From: an uncultured Lachnospiraceae bacterium | Lineage (GTDB): Bacteria; Bacillota_A; Clostridia; Lachnospirales; Lachnospiraceae | DNA length: 17,181 bases | NCBI GenBank assembly: GCA_947564305.1 | Contig: CANOBT010000116.1 | Coordinates: forward strand, 1-17,181 | Reading direction: 5' to 3' | Shown here: positions 1 through 8,058 of the stretch, piece after piece | Layout: each line of letters opens with the position of its first letter | How positions within the stretch are numbered: position 1 is the first letter of the stretch | Made by a program: the position numbers and the translations under genes | The notes under the pieces: generated by a model | Told to the model about the DNA's origin: nothing | The model's database searches: none | What the model saw: the letters and a program-made list of their open reading frames with translations, nothing else

Positions 1-39
1 ATGGGAAATAGCCTATAGTGAAAATAAAGAAAAGCTAAG

Positions 40-87
40 CGGGAAAAAATTGGTGGTTTTTAGCCGATTTTTTCCCGATTTTTTATT
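40..87 (+). terminator. Intrinsic terminator or attenuator
   Basis: CGGGAAAAAATTGG (40-53) pairs with CCGATTTTTTCCCG (64-77) with one wobble over 14 positions and a 10-nt loop. It is followed by ATTTTTTATT. The hairpin probably ends a transcript that enters from outside the window, or attenuates transcription toward the gene at 284. Confidence 0.7.
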
Positions 88-101
88 GCTGATTTATGGA
101 A

Positions 102-107
102 TATAAT
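102..107 (+). promoter_or_regulatory. Possible -10 box (TATAAT)
   Basis: A perfect TATAAT lies just after the terminator and about 175 bases before the gene at 284. At the expected spacing there is only the T-run of the terminator in the -35 position, so the promoter call is weak. Confidence 0.3.
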
Positions 108-158
108 GTAGTTATCAGGGCAGTAACCGCGGATTGCTCTAATAAATAAAATAGGAGG

Positions 159-239
159 ATGAACGCAAAACACGCAGGTGCACATTTTCTATATTCTATT
201 TTGCGGATAATCTCAAAGAAGAGACAGCAGGTTGGTTAA
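159..239 (+). CDS. Possible 26-residue leader peptide
   Basis: An ATG directly behind AGGAGG (153-158) opens a 26-codon frame that ends in TAA at 237-239. The peptide begins MNAKHAGAHF and ends KKRQQVG, so it is basic with a hydrophobic centre. The ribosome binding site touches the start codon, which is too close for efficient initiation, so translation is doubtful. It sits between the terminator at 40-87 and the gene at 284, a position typical of leader peptides that control mobile-element genes. I do not recognise the sequence. Confidence 0.25.
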   Translation: MNAKHAGAHFLYSILRIISKKRQQVG

Positions 240-283
240 TAAAGAAAATCCTATGGGTGCGTGAAATGCGTTGCGCATGGTAA

Positions 284-802
284 ATGAAAAAAATATTGAT
301 AGGAAATCAGGAATATGCTGTTAAAAGGCTTACCCGAATAGTAGTAGCTCCCTTTGGGTCGGCACTTGTAAAACACAAAGAAAAAGTGTTGTACAGAAAT
401 GGTTTTGCCATAGTATGGCAAACTGACCGCATATGTGAGTTCTATACAAGCGGACGAAAAGATGGAAGCCAGCTTTCCTTATTTCATTATGACTTTGACG
501 ATGGGAGGGCGGAGATACTGTTTCCGGAAGAAAGCAATCTACAGGAGTGGGAAAAATTGTTCATCTATCTGTTTGATGAGCATGGCGCATTTCTTCTGTA
601 CACTTGTAAGAAGCTGGAAAGGTATGTAGTACCACGTTGCCGGTTGGTTAGCGAGTCAGGAATAACAAGCCTGAGAGAGGAGATGCTGAATACGCTGGGA
701 ATGATTGACGACAGGCTGCCTGATCGGATACTGGATATGGAAAGGCTCCGGAACAATGAAGACGAGAATGGGTTTTTATTGGAGGCGGTATATGAGAGAT
801 GA
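284..802 (+). CDS. Unrecognised protein upstream of primase relic
   Basis: This frame encodes 172 residues with no family I recognise. The protein is soluble-looking and mixed in charge, with aromatic-rich segments in the first half and an acidic, helical C-terminus. There is no signal peptide, membrane segment or Cys/His cluster. A TAA lies immediately before the ATG (281-283), so no longer in-frame start exists, and no good ribosome binding site is visible. The next gene starts inside its end (ATG at 792, overlap of 11 bases) behind GGAGGCGG, which suggests translational coupling to the primase-like gene. By position it is probably a replication or accessory gene of the element, but this is inferred from context only. 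Confidence 0.6.
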   Translation: MKKILIGNQEYAVKRLTRIVVAPFGSALVKHKEKVLYRNGFAIVWQTDRICEFYTSGRKDGSQLSLFHYDFDDGRAEILFPEESNLQEWEKLFIYLFDEHGAFLLYTCKKLERYVVPRCRLVSESGITSLREEMLNTLGMIDDRLPDRILDMERLRNNEDENGFLLEAVYER

Positions 803-2091
803 GCGGAAACCGGAAGATTTTATAGGGAAATCGGTCAGAAGCGGTGAAGAAAGAAGCGCAATGCCAAATACATTTGTTTCCGAAGATTCAGCCATTGAAG
901 ACGGCGGTTTTCCTGGAGATTTGCAGATACCGTCCCTTGCACCTCGGAAAAAAGAAAAGAGGTGCATAAAAAATCCCATTGTGTCAAATGAAAGCGGTTC
1001 TCCACAGCAGAATATGGAAGAACAAGTATCTGTAAAGAATGAAAAAGCTGTAGATTCCCGAGAAGCGAAAGAGAGCGAAGAAAACATCGCAGCTAAGAAG
1101 ATGGGAGCGTCTGAGATAGCAGAAATACTGATGTCGGAGCATCGTTTTTGCAGTGATGGCAGTCAGCTGTATTTGTATGACATACAGGATGGCTATTGGA
1201 AAATGCTCCAGGAATCAGAAGCCAATCGGGAAATCAGAAAGCTTATTCCAGAGAATGTCCGGCCATATGTGAACAAAATTGTGCTTCGGGAGATATACGA
1301 ATGGATTCGGATTGACGCTAGCCCGTCGAGCGGAGATGAAGACAGGCGCAAGGATTATATAAATTTCAGAGATTGCGCTGTCAACTGGCAAACAGGAAAA
1401 GTCTGTAAAGCGCGTGAAAAATTATATTTTACATATGCATTAAAGGTGGAGTATGTAAAAGGTAATCCAATGCCAAAAGGTGCATATCATGATTTTTTAA
1501 AAGATAGTAACGATACTCTGACGGCCTGCTTTAAAGGTAAAGACCATTTTCAATTTAAAAATGAGTGTTTGATGGTCTTTGCCTGTAACAGCTTCCCTTC
1601 CATTCAGGCAATAGAAGAGTTTGACGTTTTTAGAGCGCATAATCATTTTCCCCTTTACCAATGTAAAGCCGCGCAGCCAGTGGATCAATGGCTTGGAGAA
1701 CCTTTTATTGGAAGATTCAGGCGAGATTATCAAAGATGCAATGAAGGGCTTGCGGGAGATGGAGGAGGACGGCTTTGTTTTTAATGAGTCCGTAGCCATG
1801 CGGCTCGCTAAGGAAGAATTCATTGGTCAATATAATAGTTTTTCCTTATTTGCGTTGCGTTTTATTGAAGCTGACGCAGGAAGTGTTGTAACAAGTGAAG
1901 AGATACAAAGACGATATAGAAACTTCTGCCAGAATGAGGATTGTCCGGTATTGGAGTATACAGTATGGTCAAAGTATTTGAAAAAGGTGTTTCACTGCAC
2001 CCCTATGACAAAAGAGATAGAAGACGGTTTGAACAAACGCCGGGTCAGGGCGTACCGCGGTATCTGTTTAAAGAAATGCTCTGAAAGGTAA
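792..2091 (+). pseudogene. Decayed D5/P4-type primase-helicase
   Basis: The first frame (792 to about 1631) has a low-complexity polar N-terminus of about 110 residues. A D5 N-terminal-like region follows (SDGSQLYLYD, GYWKML, INFRDCAVNW). It then jumps directly to the block downstream of the ATPase core (FKGKDHFQFKN, MVFACNSFPS). The Walker A and Walker B region expected between YHDFLKDS and FKGKDHF is absent, an internal deletion near base 1510. A second lesion is a +1 slip in TTTTT (1627-1631): dropping one T joins EEFDVL to ERIIIFPFTNV and continues to the normal C-terminal domain ending at 2091. ATG 792 is chosen for its GGAGGCGG site; an upstream in-frame ATG at 705 has none. In plasmids and integrative elements this family unwinds and primes DNA for replication. 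This copy cannot be an active ATPase. Confidence 0.8.
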
Positions 2092-2192
2092 TTTGCGGGT
2101 AATGACATGACTGCTCTGTAAAGCGGGTACTGCAATATAGAGTTATATCGCAACCAATACAAGCAGTTTAAGACTTAGTACCATGAGAATAT

Positions 2193-2217
2193 GCTTGTCA
2201 GATGTTGTCTGGCAAGC
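2193..2217 (+). promoter_or_regulatory. Hairpin before the excisionase
   Basis: GCTTGTCAGA (2193-2202) pairs with TCTGGCAAGC (2208-2217) over 10 positions with one wobble and a 5-nt loop. It lies a few bases before the ribosome binding site of the excisionase at 2237, so it could control its translation. There is no T-run, so it is not an obvious terminator. Confidence 0.45.
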
Positions 2218-2236
2218 GGCAAAGGAGGGAACAACA

Positions 2237-2413
2237 ATGCTTCTGAGTACAAAGGATTTACAGGCGAAGCTGAAAATCAGCAGGGACAGGGCTTATGCGT
2301 TAATGCGTGCATCGGCATTCCCGTCCATAAAACTTGGAGGGAGATATTATGTCGCTGAGAATGAAGTGGAGGATTGGCTGAAACGCTATGCGTACAAATC
2401 GTTTCAGCTGTAA
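2237..2413 (+). CDS. xis: Excisionase-family DNA-binding protein
   Basis: This 58-residue protein has the winged HTH pattern of Tn916-type and MerR-like excisionases: LLSTKDLQAKLKISRDRAYALM, then FPSIKLGGRYYV and a final helix NEVEDWLKRY. It would bend DNA at the element ends and favour excision by the adjacent integrase. The start at 2237 is chosen because AAAGGAGG (2221-2228) lies at good spacing; the frame is also open to an ATG at 2183, but that lacks a binding site. It sits 65 bases before the integrase and is separated from it by a terminator-like hairpin. A second, broken copy of the same gene is at 15689-15869. Confidence 0.85.
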   Translation: MLLSTKDLQAKLKISRDRAYALMRASAFPSIKLGGRYYVAENEVEDWLKRYAYKSFQL

Positions 2414-2429
2414 ATCTCAAAGCTGCAGA

Positions 2430-2464
2430 CTGCCGGAGTCTACCGATTCCGGCAGAACATTTTT
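2430..2464 (+). terminator. Hairpin between excisionase and integrase
   Basis: CTGCCGGA (2430-2437) pairs with TCCGGCAG (2448-2455). AACATTTTT follows, then the integrase ribosome binding site. It could act as a terminator or attenuator that lowers integrase expression from the excisionase transcript. The second module has a different hairpin in the same place (15881-15913). Confidence 0.6.
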
Positions 2465-2478
2465 GAGGAGGAAATAAA

Positions 2479-3732
2479 ATGAGCGAAAAGCGAAATGCAA
2501 AAGGCGAGGGAGCATTTAAGATAAATCCCGATGGGACGGTGACACACAGGAAATCGGTTGGTTACAAAGCAAACGGTCAGCGCAAGGTATTTACGGTGAC
2601 GGCGAATACAAAAGCTGCCTGTCTTAAAGAAATGAAGAAAAAAGAGGATGCGTGGAAGAGGCAGAGTAAGGTAGGGAGCTTCTGTACAAGCCTAACGGTT
2701 ACAGAATTATGTGACCGGCATCTATGCTATCAGGCCAATCAGGGGGAATTGAAACCCAAGTCCATCGACAGGCGGGAGTGTACCATTGAGAAGCATATCG
2801 CCCTGTATCCGTTGGGAAGGATACAGCTACAGGCAGTTAAGGTCTCTGACGTTGACAGCCACATAAGCACTCTGATGCAGGAGAGAAAATTATCCGTTTC
2901 TTCCATGGAGAAGGTGATAGATGTCCTGAATGCGGCGTATAATTGGGCGATAACAAGGGGGGAGTTGGAGTTTAACCCTGTAGCGCCAATCAAATCCACG
3001 CTTACCAAGCGGTTACAGAAGATAAAGCAAAAATCCGCGAACGAGGCTGATGTATCAGTCCTTTCCATAGAGGAAGAAAAGCTTTTCATTCAAGAGGCAA
3101 TGGCTATTAACGAAAAGAATGGCAAGTACAAATATCCGGCAGGAATTTATGGACTGCTGTTGCTCTATACCGGTATGCGTTGCGGGGAAATGTTGGCCCT
3201 TCGTTGGAGGGATGTGGATCTGGAGCAGGGAATCTTAACGATTGAGAAAAGCCGTTCTGTAGCTAAAAACAGAGCAGGAGGGGAAGAAAGCAACAAATAT
3301 GTCCTTGTAGAGGGGAGTACCAAAAACGAAAAGGCGAGAAAGCTTGCCTTGACTGCAGAGGCTCTGAAAGTCTTGAAAATCATATGGCTTATGCAAAGTG
3401 ACCATGATGCCGATAGTTTGATTGTACGGACCAGGACGGGTAAGGGGAACACTGCAACCAACCTGGAGCACCGCATGGCAACAATATTCCGTAACGCTGG
3501 ATTAAGCGATTTGAGTCACGGACTGCACATTTTCAGGAGGACCTTTGCGACTCGGCAATATGAGAAGGGAGTGCGGACGAAGGAAATAGCTGCTTATATC
3601 GGCGATTTGGAATCCACTACAGAGAAATATTATATTGCTGTGCGGAAAAAGCGTGTGGTAGAGGGTAAGGTGCAGCAGATTGTGGAATTGCCGGAGGCGA
3701 TTCAAACAGAAGAAAAGGGAAGTAAACTGTAG
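2479..3732 (+). CDS. int: Tyrosine recombinase (integrase)
   Basis: This 417-residue protein is full length for Tn916-type integrases. It has an N-terminal arm-binding domain (GEGAFKINPDGTVTHRK), a core-binding SAM-like region (about residues 75-180) and a catalytic domain. Visible catalytic residues are R234 in TGMRCGE, H350 and R353 in HIFRR, and the nucleophile Y385 (or Y384) in EKYYI. The usual Gly-His before the tyrosine is Gly-Asp here (IGDLEST). The start has AGGAGG about 8 bases upstream. It would cut and rejoin the element's attachment sites together with the excisionase upstream. A strong hairpin follows the gene. A close relative lies at 15936-17181. Confidence 0.95.
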   Translation: MSEKRNAKGEGAFKINPDGTVTHRKSVGYKANGQRKVFTVTANTKAACLKEMKKKEDAWKRQSKVGSFCTSLTVTELCDRHLCYQANQGELKPKSIDRRECTIEKHIALYPLGRIQLQAVKVSDVDSHISTLMQERKLSVSSMEKVIDVLNAAYNWAITRGELEFNPVAPIKSTLTKRLQKIKQKSANEADVSVLSIEEEKLFIQEAMAINEKNGKYKYPAGIYGLLLLYTGMRCGEMLALRWRDVDLEQGILTIEKSRSVAKNRAGGEESNKYVLVEGSTKNEKARKLALTAEALKVLKIIWLMQSDHDADSLIVRTRTGKGNTATNLEHRMATIFRNAGLSDLSHGLHIFRRTFATRQYEKGVRTKEIAAYIGDLESTTEKYYIAVRKKRVVEGKVQQIVELPEAIQTEEKGSKL

Positions 3733-3754
3733 GATAGTTTTTCGGCATAGCTTA

Positions 3755-3800
3755 AATAATTGCTGCCTGCAAATATCCGAATTTGTAGGCAGCAATTATT
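3755..3800. terminator. Strong bidirectional terminator-like hairpin
   Basis: A 20-position stem (3755-3774 with 3781-3800) has only one wobble pair and a 6-nt loop. It is A-rich on one side and T-rich on the other, starting AATAATTGCTGCC and ending GGCAGCAATTATT. It lies 22 bases after the integrase stop and probably ends transcription from both directions. Being next to the integrase it could also lie near an element end, but I see no matching core sequence elsewhere. Confidence 0.75.
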
Positions 3801-3870
3801 CTTGATTCGTTTATTGCAGGTCATGCGGAAAGGCTATGCAGGCTTGATACAGAGAGAGGAGAGCGATAAT

Positions 3871-4465
3871 ATGTGGAGTAAAACAAAACAGATATTAATA
3901 GAACGGATGGCAGACAGTCTTAAAAATGTGTCAGGTACAATTTTGAAGTATATACGACAAATAAATGTCATTGGTGGAGTGAGACATCGGTTATATATGT
4001 GGATGGCGAACGCTGGTTTTCAACAAAGTTCTACTATTATCTTCTTAAAGAAGCGGAATGTCTTCACGAAAATGTAGACAGAAGTCTTCCGTATCATGAA
4101 TATTAGGAGGCCCATATTAAGGCAGGTTCTGTTGCTTGTGCCTATGCATCGAAATATGGTTTTATGGATGTAGATAGCACAATGCTATATATCCACAAGT
4201 ACCTGAATGTCTATGGTGCTAGGGAGTGTCTGGATAGTGGGAATTATATTTTAAAATTGTTGGCAGTGTTTGACAGAAGGATTGGGAAACGAACGGTAAA
4301 AAGCCGGCAGACAATATTTCTAATGAGCCGGAGTGGTTTCGGAAATTTATCCTTCTTCGTGCAGAAAGCGAGGGGGTTCATTGCCGGACAGAACTGGATA
4401 GTAAAACAACGCGGAATGACCGAACGGAGGCTTCTTTAGGAGACAAAACTTCTGACATAATTTGA
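3871..4465 (+). pseudogene. SF0329-like uncharacterised protein, broken
   Basis: The gene begins MWSKTKQILIERMADSLK behind GAGAGGAG, which resembles the N-terminus of the uncharacterised SF0329-type family. Three lesions interrupt it. One A is missing in AAAAA at 3922-3926, after which the correct frame reads VRYNFEVYTTNKCHWW and then VIYVDGERWF. An in-frame TAG stands at 4104-4106, probably from CAG. A second A is missing in AAAAA at 4298-4302, after LAVFDRRIGKR; the last part then reads NISNEPEWFRKFILLRAES and ends at TGA 4463-4465. Restored, it would be about 198 residues. The internal stop makes genuine decay more likely than read error alone. The family's function is unknown to me, and the family name is from memory. 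Confidence 0.7.
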
Positions 4466-4554
4466 TAAGGAATTGTCCGTAAAATGTATTTTTACTGTTT
4501 TGCTGTAAATTTTATAAAATTTTAGATAGACAGGTGGCAAAAGAGAATGAAAAA

Positions 4555-4563
4555 TGATATACT
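4555..4563 (+). promoter_or_regulatory. Extended -10 promoter for the nuclease-like gene
   Basis: TGATATACT carries a TG-extended -10 box (TATACT, 4558-4563) 24 bases before the ATG at 4588. The -35 position holds only the weak TGGCAA. AT-rich DNA upstream could add UP-element activity. Confidence 0.5.
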
Positions 4564-4587
4564 GAAAGGGTACAGAAGGGAGATTTT

Positions 4588-5442
4588 ATGAAAGAAACTA
4601 AAATACAATGGCATTCGGCTTTTGTGTCTGCTATGAATCTGGATCTTGGACCGGACAGAGATGATTTAATATTTGAGAAAGAATACAATCTGAACACAAA
4701 ACCTCTGGAGATTGACCTGCTGGTCATTAAAAAAGCGGGTTTCGTCCAAATTGCCAGCGAAATAGGAAAGCTCTTTAAAGGGCATAATATCATGGAGTAT
4801 AAATCTCCGGAAGACCATTTGGATATAGATACCTTTTATAAAACGCTGGCGTATGCCTGTCTCTATAAATCTTATGGAAAGACGGTAGATGCTGTAAAGG
4901 CAGAGGATATTACGATATCCATTCTCCGGGAGGCAAAACCGATAGAACTTTTCCGCTATCTTGAAGGGCATGGATGTAAGGTGACGAAAGTTTACGGAGG
5001 AGTCTACTATGTTGAGGGAAAGACTTGGTTTCCCACACAGATCGTCGTGACAGGCGAACTGAACCAAGAGGCGCATATCTGGCTGAAAGGTTTGTCCGGA
5101 AACCTGGAAAAGAGCGATATACAGAAGATGATGGATGAAAGGAAACATATGACAGAAAAAGCCGATAGGGAGCTGGCAGATTCTGTTTTGGAAGTAAGTA
5201 TTAGCGCAAATAGGAAAATAGTCGAAGAGTTGATAGGAGATGAGAGTATGTATGAAGCGTTGATGGAAATTATGGAGCCGAGAATAAAGCAGAGAGAAGA
5301 TGCTATTATGAAAAAAGGCATCCAGGATACGGTAGATACCTTGAGGGACTTTGGCCATAAGGATGCAGAAATTAAAACTGCAATTATAAAACGATACAAC
5401 TTGTCTTTAGAAGAAGCGGAGGATTATATCCAAAACAAATAA
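4588..5442 (+). CDS. PD-(D/E)XK nuclease-like protein
   Basis: This 284-residue protein has the order of a PD-(D/E)XK fold. EKEYNLN precedes the strand LEIDLLVIKK with D43, and NIMEYKSP follows with E70 and K72, the expected D...ExK triad. E58 in SEIGKLF may also contribute. The second half is helical and charged (about residues 170-284) and ends with a small helical motif, LSLEEAEDYI. It resembles the Rpn/PDDEXK transposase-like group and a set of clostridial proteins often mislabelled as metabolic enzymes. The likely activity is metal-dependent DNA cleavage, but this is inferred. GAAGGGAG precedes the start. The gene has its own promoter and terminator and no partner gene, and the stretch of intact frame between pseudogenes suggests it is maintained. 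Confidence 0.75.
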   Translation: MKETKIQWHSAFVSAMNLDLGPDRDDLIFEKEYNLNTKPLEIDLLVIKKAGFVQIASEIGKLFKGHNIMEYKSPEDHLDIDTFYKTLAYACLYKSYGKTVDAVKAEDITISILREAKPIELFRYLEGHGCKVTKVYGGVYYVEGKTWFPTQIVVTGELNQEAHIWLKGLSGNLEKSDIQKMMDERKHMTEKADRELADSVLEVSISANRKIVEELIGDESMYEALMEIMEPRIKQREDAIMKKGIQDTVDTLRDFGHKDAEIKTAIIKRYNLSLEEAEDYIQNK

Positions 5443-5458
5443 TTTTTATAAAGATAGC

Positions 5459-5507
5459 CCTGAAATCTTAAGTAATGTATCTTGAGATTTCAGGAGCATT
5501 TTAATTT
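5459..5507 (+). terminator. Intrinsic terminator after nuclease-like gene
   Basis: CCTGAAATCTTAAG (5459-5472) pairs with CTTGAGATTTCAGG (5481-5494) with one wobble and an 8-nt loop. AGCATTTTAATTT follows. Confidence 0.8.
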
Positions 5508-5555
5508 GCATTAAGAATGGAATAAGACATGGGAGCGTTAAGGGGGGAAGGGACT

Positions 5556-7892
5556 ATGAAGTGTTTTTGGGCATATTCGAATCATCCGCATAATGTTAAG
5601 AATGATGTGATGGATGCTATAAATCAAATCAATAATAGTGGGATTATTTCGATTAAACCATGGGAAACAATGGATATTGAGGGGAATTTTATTATTGATG
5701 AAATATTAAAAGAAATTAACGCTTGCGATGTCTTTGTATGTGAACTATCTAATTTGAATAATAATGTTTTGTATGAACTAGGATATGCTATTGCAAAGAA
5801 GAAAAAAATAAGAATTTTTATTAATCAAAACCTGAAAAGCGTGAAAGAAGAGTTTAAAAGTTTCAGCCTGCTAACATCGATTGGATATGTAGATTACGTT
5901 AATAGTAGTCAAATGCTTAATTCCTTGTATAAATTAGGAAATGATAATGAAATGGACATTTTAAGCAGTATAATATCGGGGATATCTGTAAGTAACTACA
6001 GTAACTTGTTATATATGAAGAGCTTTCAAGATACAAGTTCGTCAATATCGCTCACAAGGGCAATAGATGAGTTGAAACTTAAGTTAGTAGTAGACGATCC
6101 CAAAGAAGTTTCTGCACAAACTTTGGATTGGTATGTTACAAATTTGATTGCTTGTAATGGATATGTGGCCCATTTACAATCTACAAAATATAATGATGTC
6201 AAAGTTCATAATGCAAAAGTATCATTGATATCAGGAATTGCATTAGGGTTGAATATTCCTATGCTTATGTTAGTAGAGGAGCCATTTGAAGCACCGACTG
6301 ACTATAAGGATATAATTAAGACATATACTGTAAAAAATGAATGTATTAAGCATTTTGAAAATTGGTATAGAGAGTATAATGATGAAATAACAGCAGAAGA
6401 TAAGTTTCAACAGCATACCCAACAAGAAATAAGAGCGCTTTCTGGCTTGCAAAATATTAATTTAGGAGAAAATTTGGCAGAAAATGAGGCAGACAGGTTA
6501 TTAGATTATTTTGTAGAAACGAGCAGTTTTCAAGAGGCTTTGAATAGTAATCTATCTATATTTATCGGAAGGAAAGGTACAGGAAAAACAGCTAATCTTT
6601 ATAGTTTGGCAGAAGCTTATAATGGGAAAAATAGTCACGTTTGCGTTGTTAAGCCAATAGGTTATGAAATAGAAGGAGTTTTAGATACATTAGTAAAATT
6701 GACAAATGCCGAACGGGGATATATGATTGAAAGTATTTGGAAATATCTTATCTATACAGAGCTTTTGAAGAGTATATACAGTGACATTAAACAATATCCG
6801 TCACATTGGGAATTTGATAATGCGGAGAAGGATGTAATTGAATTTGTTGAAAATAACAAAACTATCATTCTGCCCGAATTTTCTATTCGACTTGAAAGCA
6901 TAATGGAAAACCTTTCAGGTGTAAAAAGTAATCAAAATGGCAGTAAGCAAGAATATCAATTGAAAGTTAGTGAACTTTTGCACAATAATATTATTAATAA
7001 ATTAAGGAGTATAATTGGTAGCTACTGTTCAAAAAAAGAAAAAATAGTCATTCTTATAGATAATTTGGACAAAGCATGGCAAGCGGGTGCCAATTTGAAA
7101 ATGTTGAGTAATTTCCTTTTTGGTCTTTTGGATGTTGGGAATTCGGTTATAAGAGATTTTGCAAAAGAAAGCAATTGGAAAAAGCCTGTAAATTTATCCT
7201 TAATAATATTTTTGAGAGAAGATATATTTGCATTAATGGAACAATATTTTCCCGAAAGAGATAAGCTTCAAATAAGCAGAATATCTTGGGATGACAAAGA
7301 AATATTGTTACGAGTAATAGAAGAAAGAATAAGAGGAGATGATAATATAGATGTATGGGCAAAATATTTTTGTAAAACGGTGAACCAAGAGGACGTTAAA
7401 GATTTTATTACATCCAATATAATACCACGCCCTAGAGATATAATTACTTTGGCAAAGAAAGCTTTGGGAAATGCTGTTAGCCGGAAACATACTTTAATAG
7501 AAGAAAAAGATTTAACAGATGCCTTGACAGAATATTCTAAATTTGCTTTGGACACTTTGATAACAGAGCTCACGCCTATACACTCTGAAATTAGAAACTT
7601 TTTTTATGAATTGTCTGGCGAGGACGAAATAATAAAACGTTCTGATTTAGAGACAGCAATGAAGAATGTCGGGATTGTTAACGTGAATGGAGACTACTTA
7701 ATAGAGATGCTTTGTAAAATGTCTTTCTTGGGACAAGAAGTAAAACAAGACATCTTTGAGTTTTCTTATAATGAAGACCAATTTAGAAAATATGATGCTA
7801 TTGCCAGAAAAAATATATCAAGAAATAATATTACAGATTGCAGATATAAAATACATAAGGCATTTCATGTTGAATTAATGATAGAAACTTAG
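5556..7892 (+). CDS. TIR/deoxyribosyltransferase-like P-loop ATPase
   Basis: This 778-residue protein has several domains. Residues 1-130 form a TIR-like or nucleoside-deoxyribosyltransferase-like fold: CFWAYSN at the start, then D58 in DVFVCELSNLNNNVLYELGYA with E74 as the likely catalytic glutamate. Residues about 165-252 form a second, degenerate nucleotide-fold-like region (NGYVAHLQ, HNAKVSLISGIALGLNIPMLM). The ATPase follows, with Walker A GRKGTGKT at 338-345 and Walker B VILIDNLD at 498-505, resembling the Sll1717-type P-loop family. The C-terminal 150 residues look helical and winged-helix-like. The layout suggests a sensor/oligomerising ATPase that switches on a nucleotide- or NAD-consuming domain, as in antiphage STAND-like proteins; this is inference. 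The start at 5556 follows a G-rich binding site; ATG 5529 would add nine residues. The gene is clearly more AT-rich than its neighbours, which suggests transfer. Confidence 0.75.
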   Translation: MKCFWAYSNHPHNVKNDVMDAINQINNSGIISIKPWETMDIEGNFIIDEILKEINACDVFVCELSNLNNNVLYELGYAIAKKKKIRIFINQNLKSVKEEFKSFSLLTSIGYVDYVNSSQMLNSLYKLGNDNEMDILSSIISGISVSNYSNLLYMKSFQDTSSSISLTRAIDELKLKLVVDDPKEVSAQTLDWYVTNLIACNGYVAHLQSTKYNDVKVHNAKVSLISGIALGLNIPMLMLVEEPFEAPTDYKDIIKTYTVKNECIKHFENWYREYNDEITAEDKFQQHTQQEIRALSGLQNINLGENLAENEADRLLDYFVETSSFQEALNSNLSIFIGRKGTGKTANLYSLAEAYNGKNSHVCVVKPIGYEIEGVLDTLVKLTNAERGYMIESIWKYLIYTELLKSIYSDIKQYPSHWEFDNAEKDVIEFVENNKTIILPEFSIRLESIMENLSGVKSNQNGSKQEYQLKVSELLHNNIINKLRSIIGSYCSKKEKIVILIDNLDKAWQAGANLKMLSNFLFGLLDVGNSVIRDFAKESNWKKPVNLSLIIFLREDIFALMEQYFPERDKLQISRISWDDKEILLRVIEERIRGDDNIDVWAKYFCKTVNQEDVKDFITSNIIPRPRDIITLAKKALGNAVSRKHTLIEEKDLTDALTEYSKFALDTLITELTPIHSEIRNFFYELSGEDEIIKRSDLETAMKNVGIVNVNGDYLIEMLCKMSFLGQEVKQDIFEFSYNEDQFRKYDAIARKNISRNNITDCRYKIHKAFHVELMIET

Positions 7893-7903
7893 GGGAGAAA
7901 AAC

Positions 7904-7927
7904 CAATAGGTCAATCCATAGGTCAAT
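7904..7927 (+). repeat. Tandem ATAGGTCAAT repeat
   Basis: CAATAGGTCAAT occurs at 7904-7915 and CCATAGGTCAAT at 7916-7927, so a 12-base unit repeats in tandem with the ten bases ATAGGTCAAT identical. It lies just after the ATPase stop and before the tRNA-like block. It could be an integrase arm site or an operator; nothing decides between them. Confidence 0.5.
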
Positions 7928-7978
7928 TTCCCTTAATCCAATCCTGAAACCCTTGATTTTCCCGGCCAAACCGCCCCT

Positions 7979-8026
7979 GAAATGACGGACTCTGACTCCG
8001 TCATTTCAAGGTTCGAATCCTTGTAG
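7979..8026 (+). pseudogene. tRNA-Gln(CUG) 3'-half relic
   Basis: The anticodon arm and T arm of a bacterial tRNA-Gln are intact, with anticodon CTG at 7992-7994. The anticodon stem here extends to 11 perfect pairs (GAAATGACGGA with TCCGTCATTTC), longer than in a tRNA. The 5' half is replaced by unrelated sequence, so it is a relic or a recombination junction. Confidence 0.7.
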
Positions 8027-8058
8027 CCCTGCGAAGCAGGGGTTGCCCTGCTAGAGAG

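Noticed and set aside
1627..1631. Programmed +1 frameshifting in the primase gene
   Set aside because: There is no slippery stop or stimulatory structure, and the ATPase core is also deleted, so decay or read error is simpler.
4666..5358. A 230-residue minus-strand frame
   Set aside because: It lies opposite the nuclease-like gene, lacks a binding site and shows no domain; it is a shadow of the plus-strand gene.
7960..8033. Functional tRNA-Gln gene
   Set aside because: The anticodon and T arms fit, but no 5' acceptor strand or D arm pairs with the 3' part, so only a relic is called.
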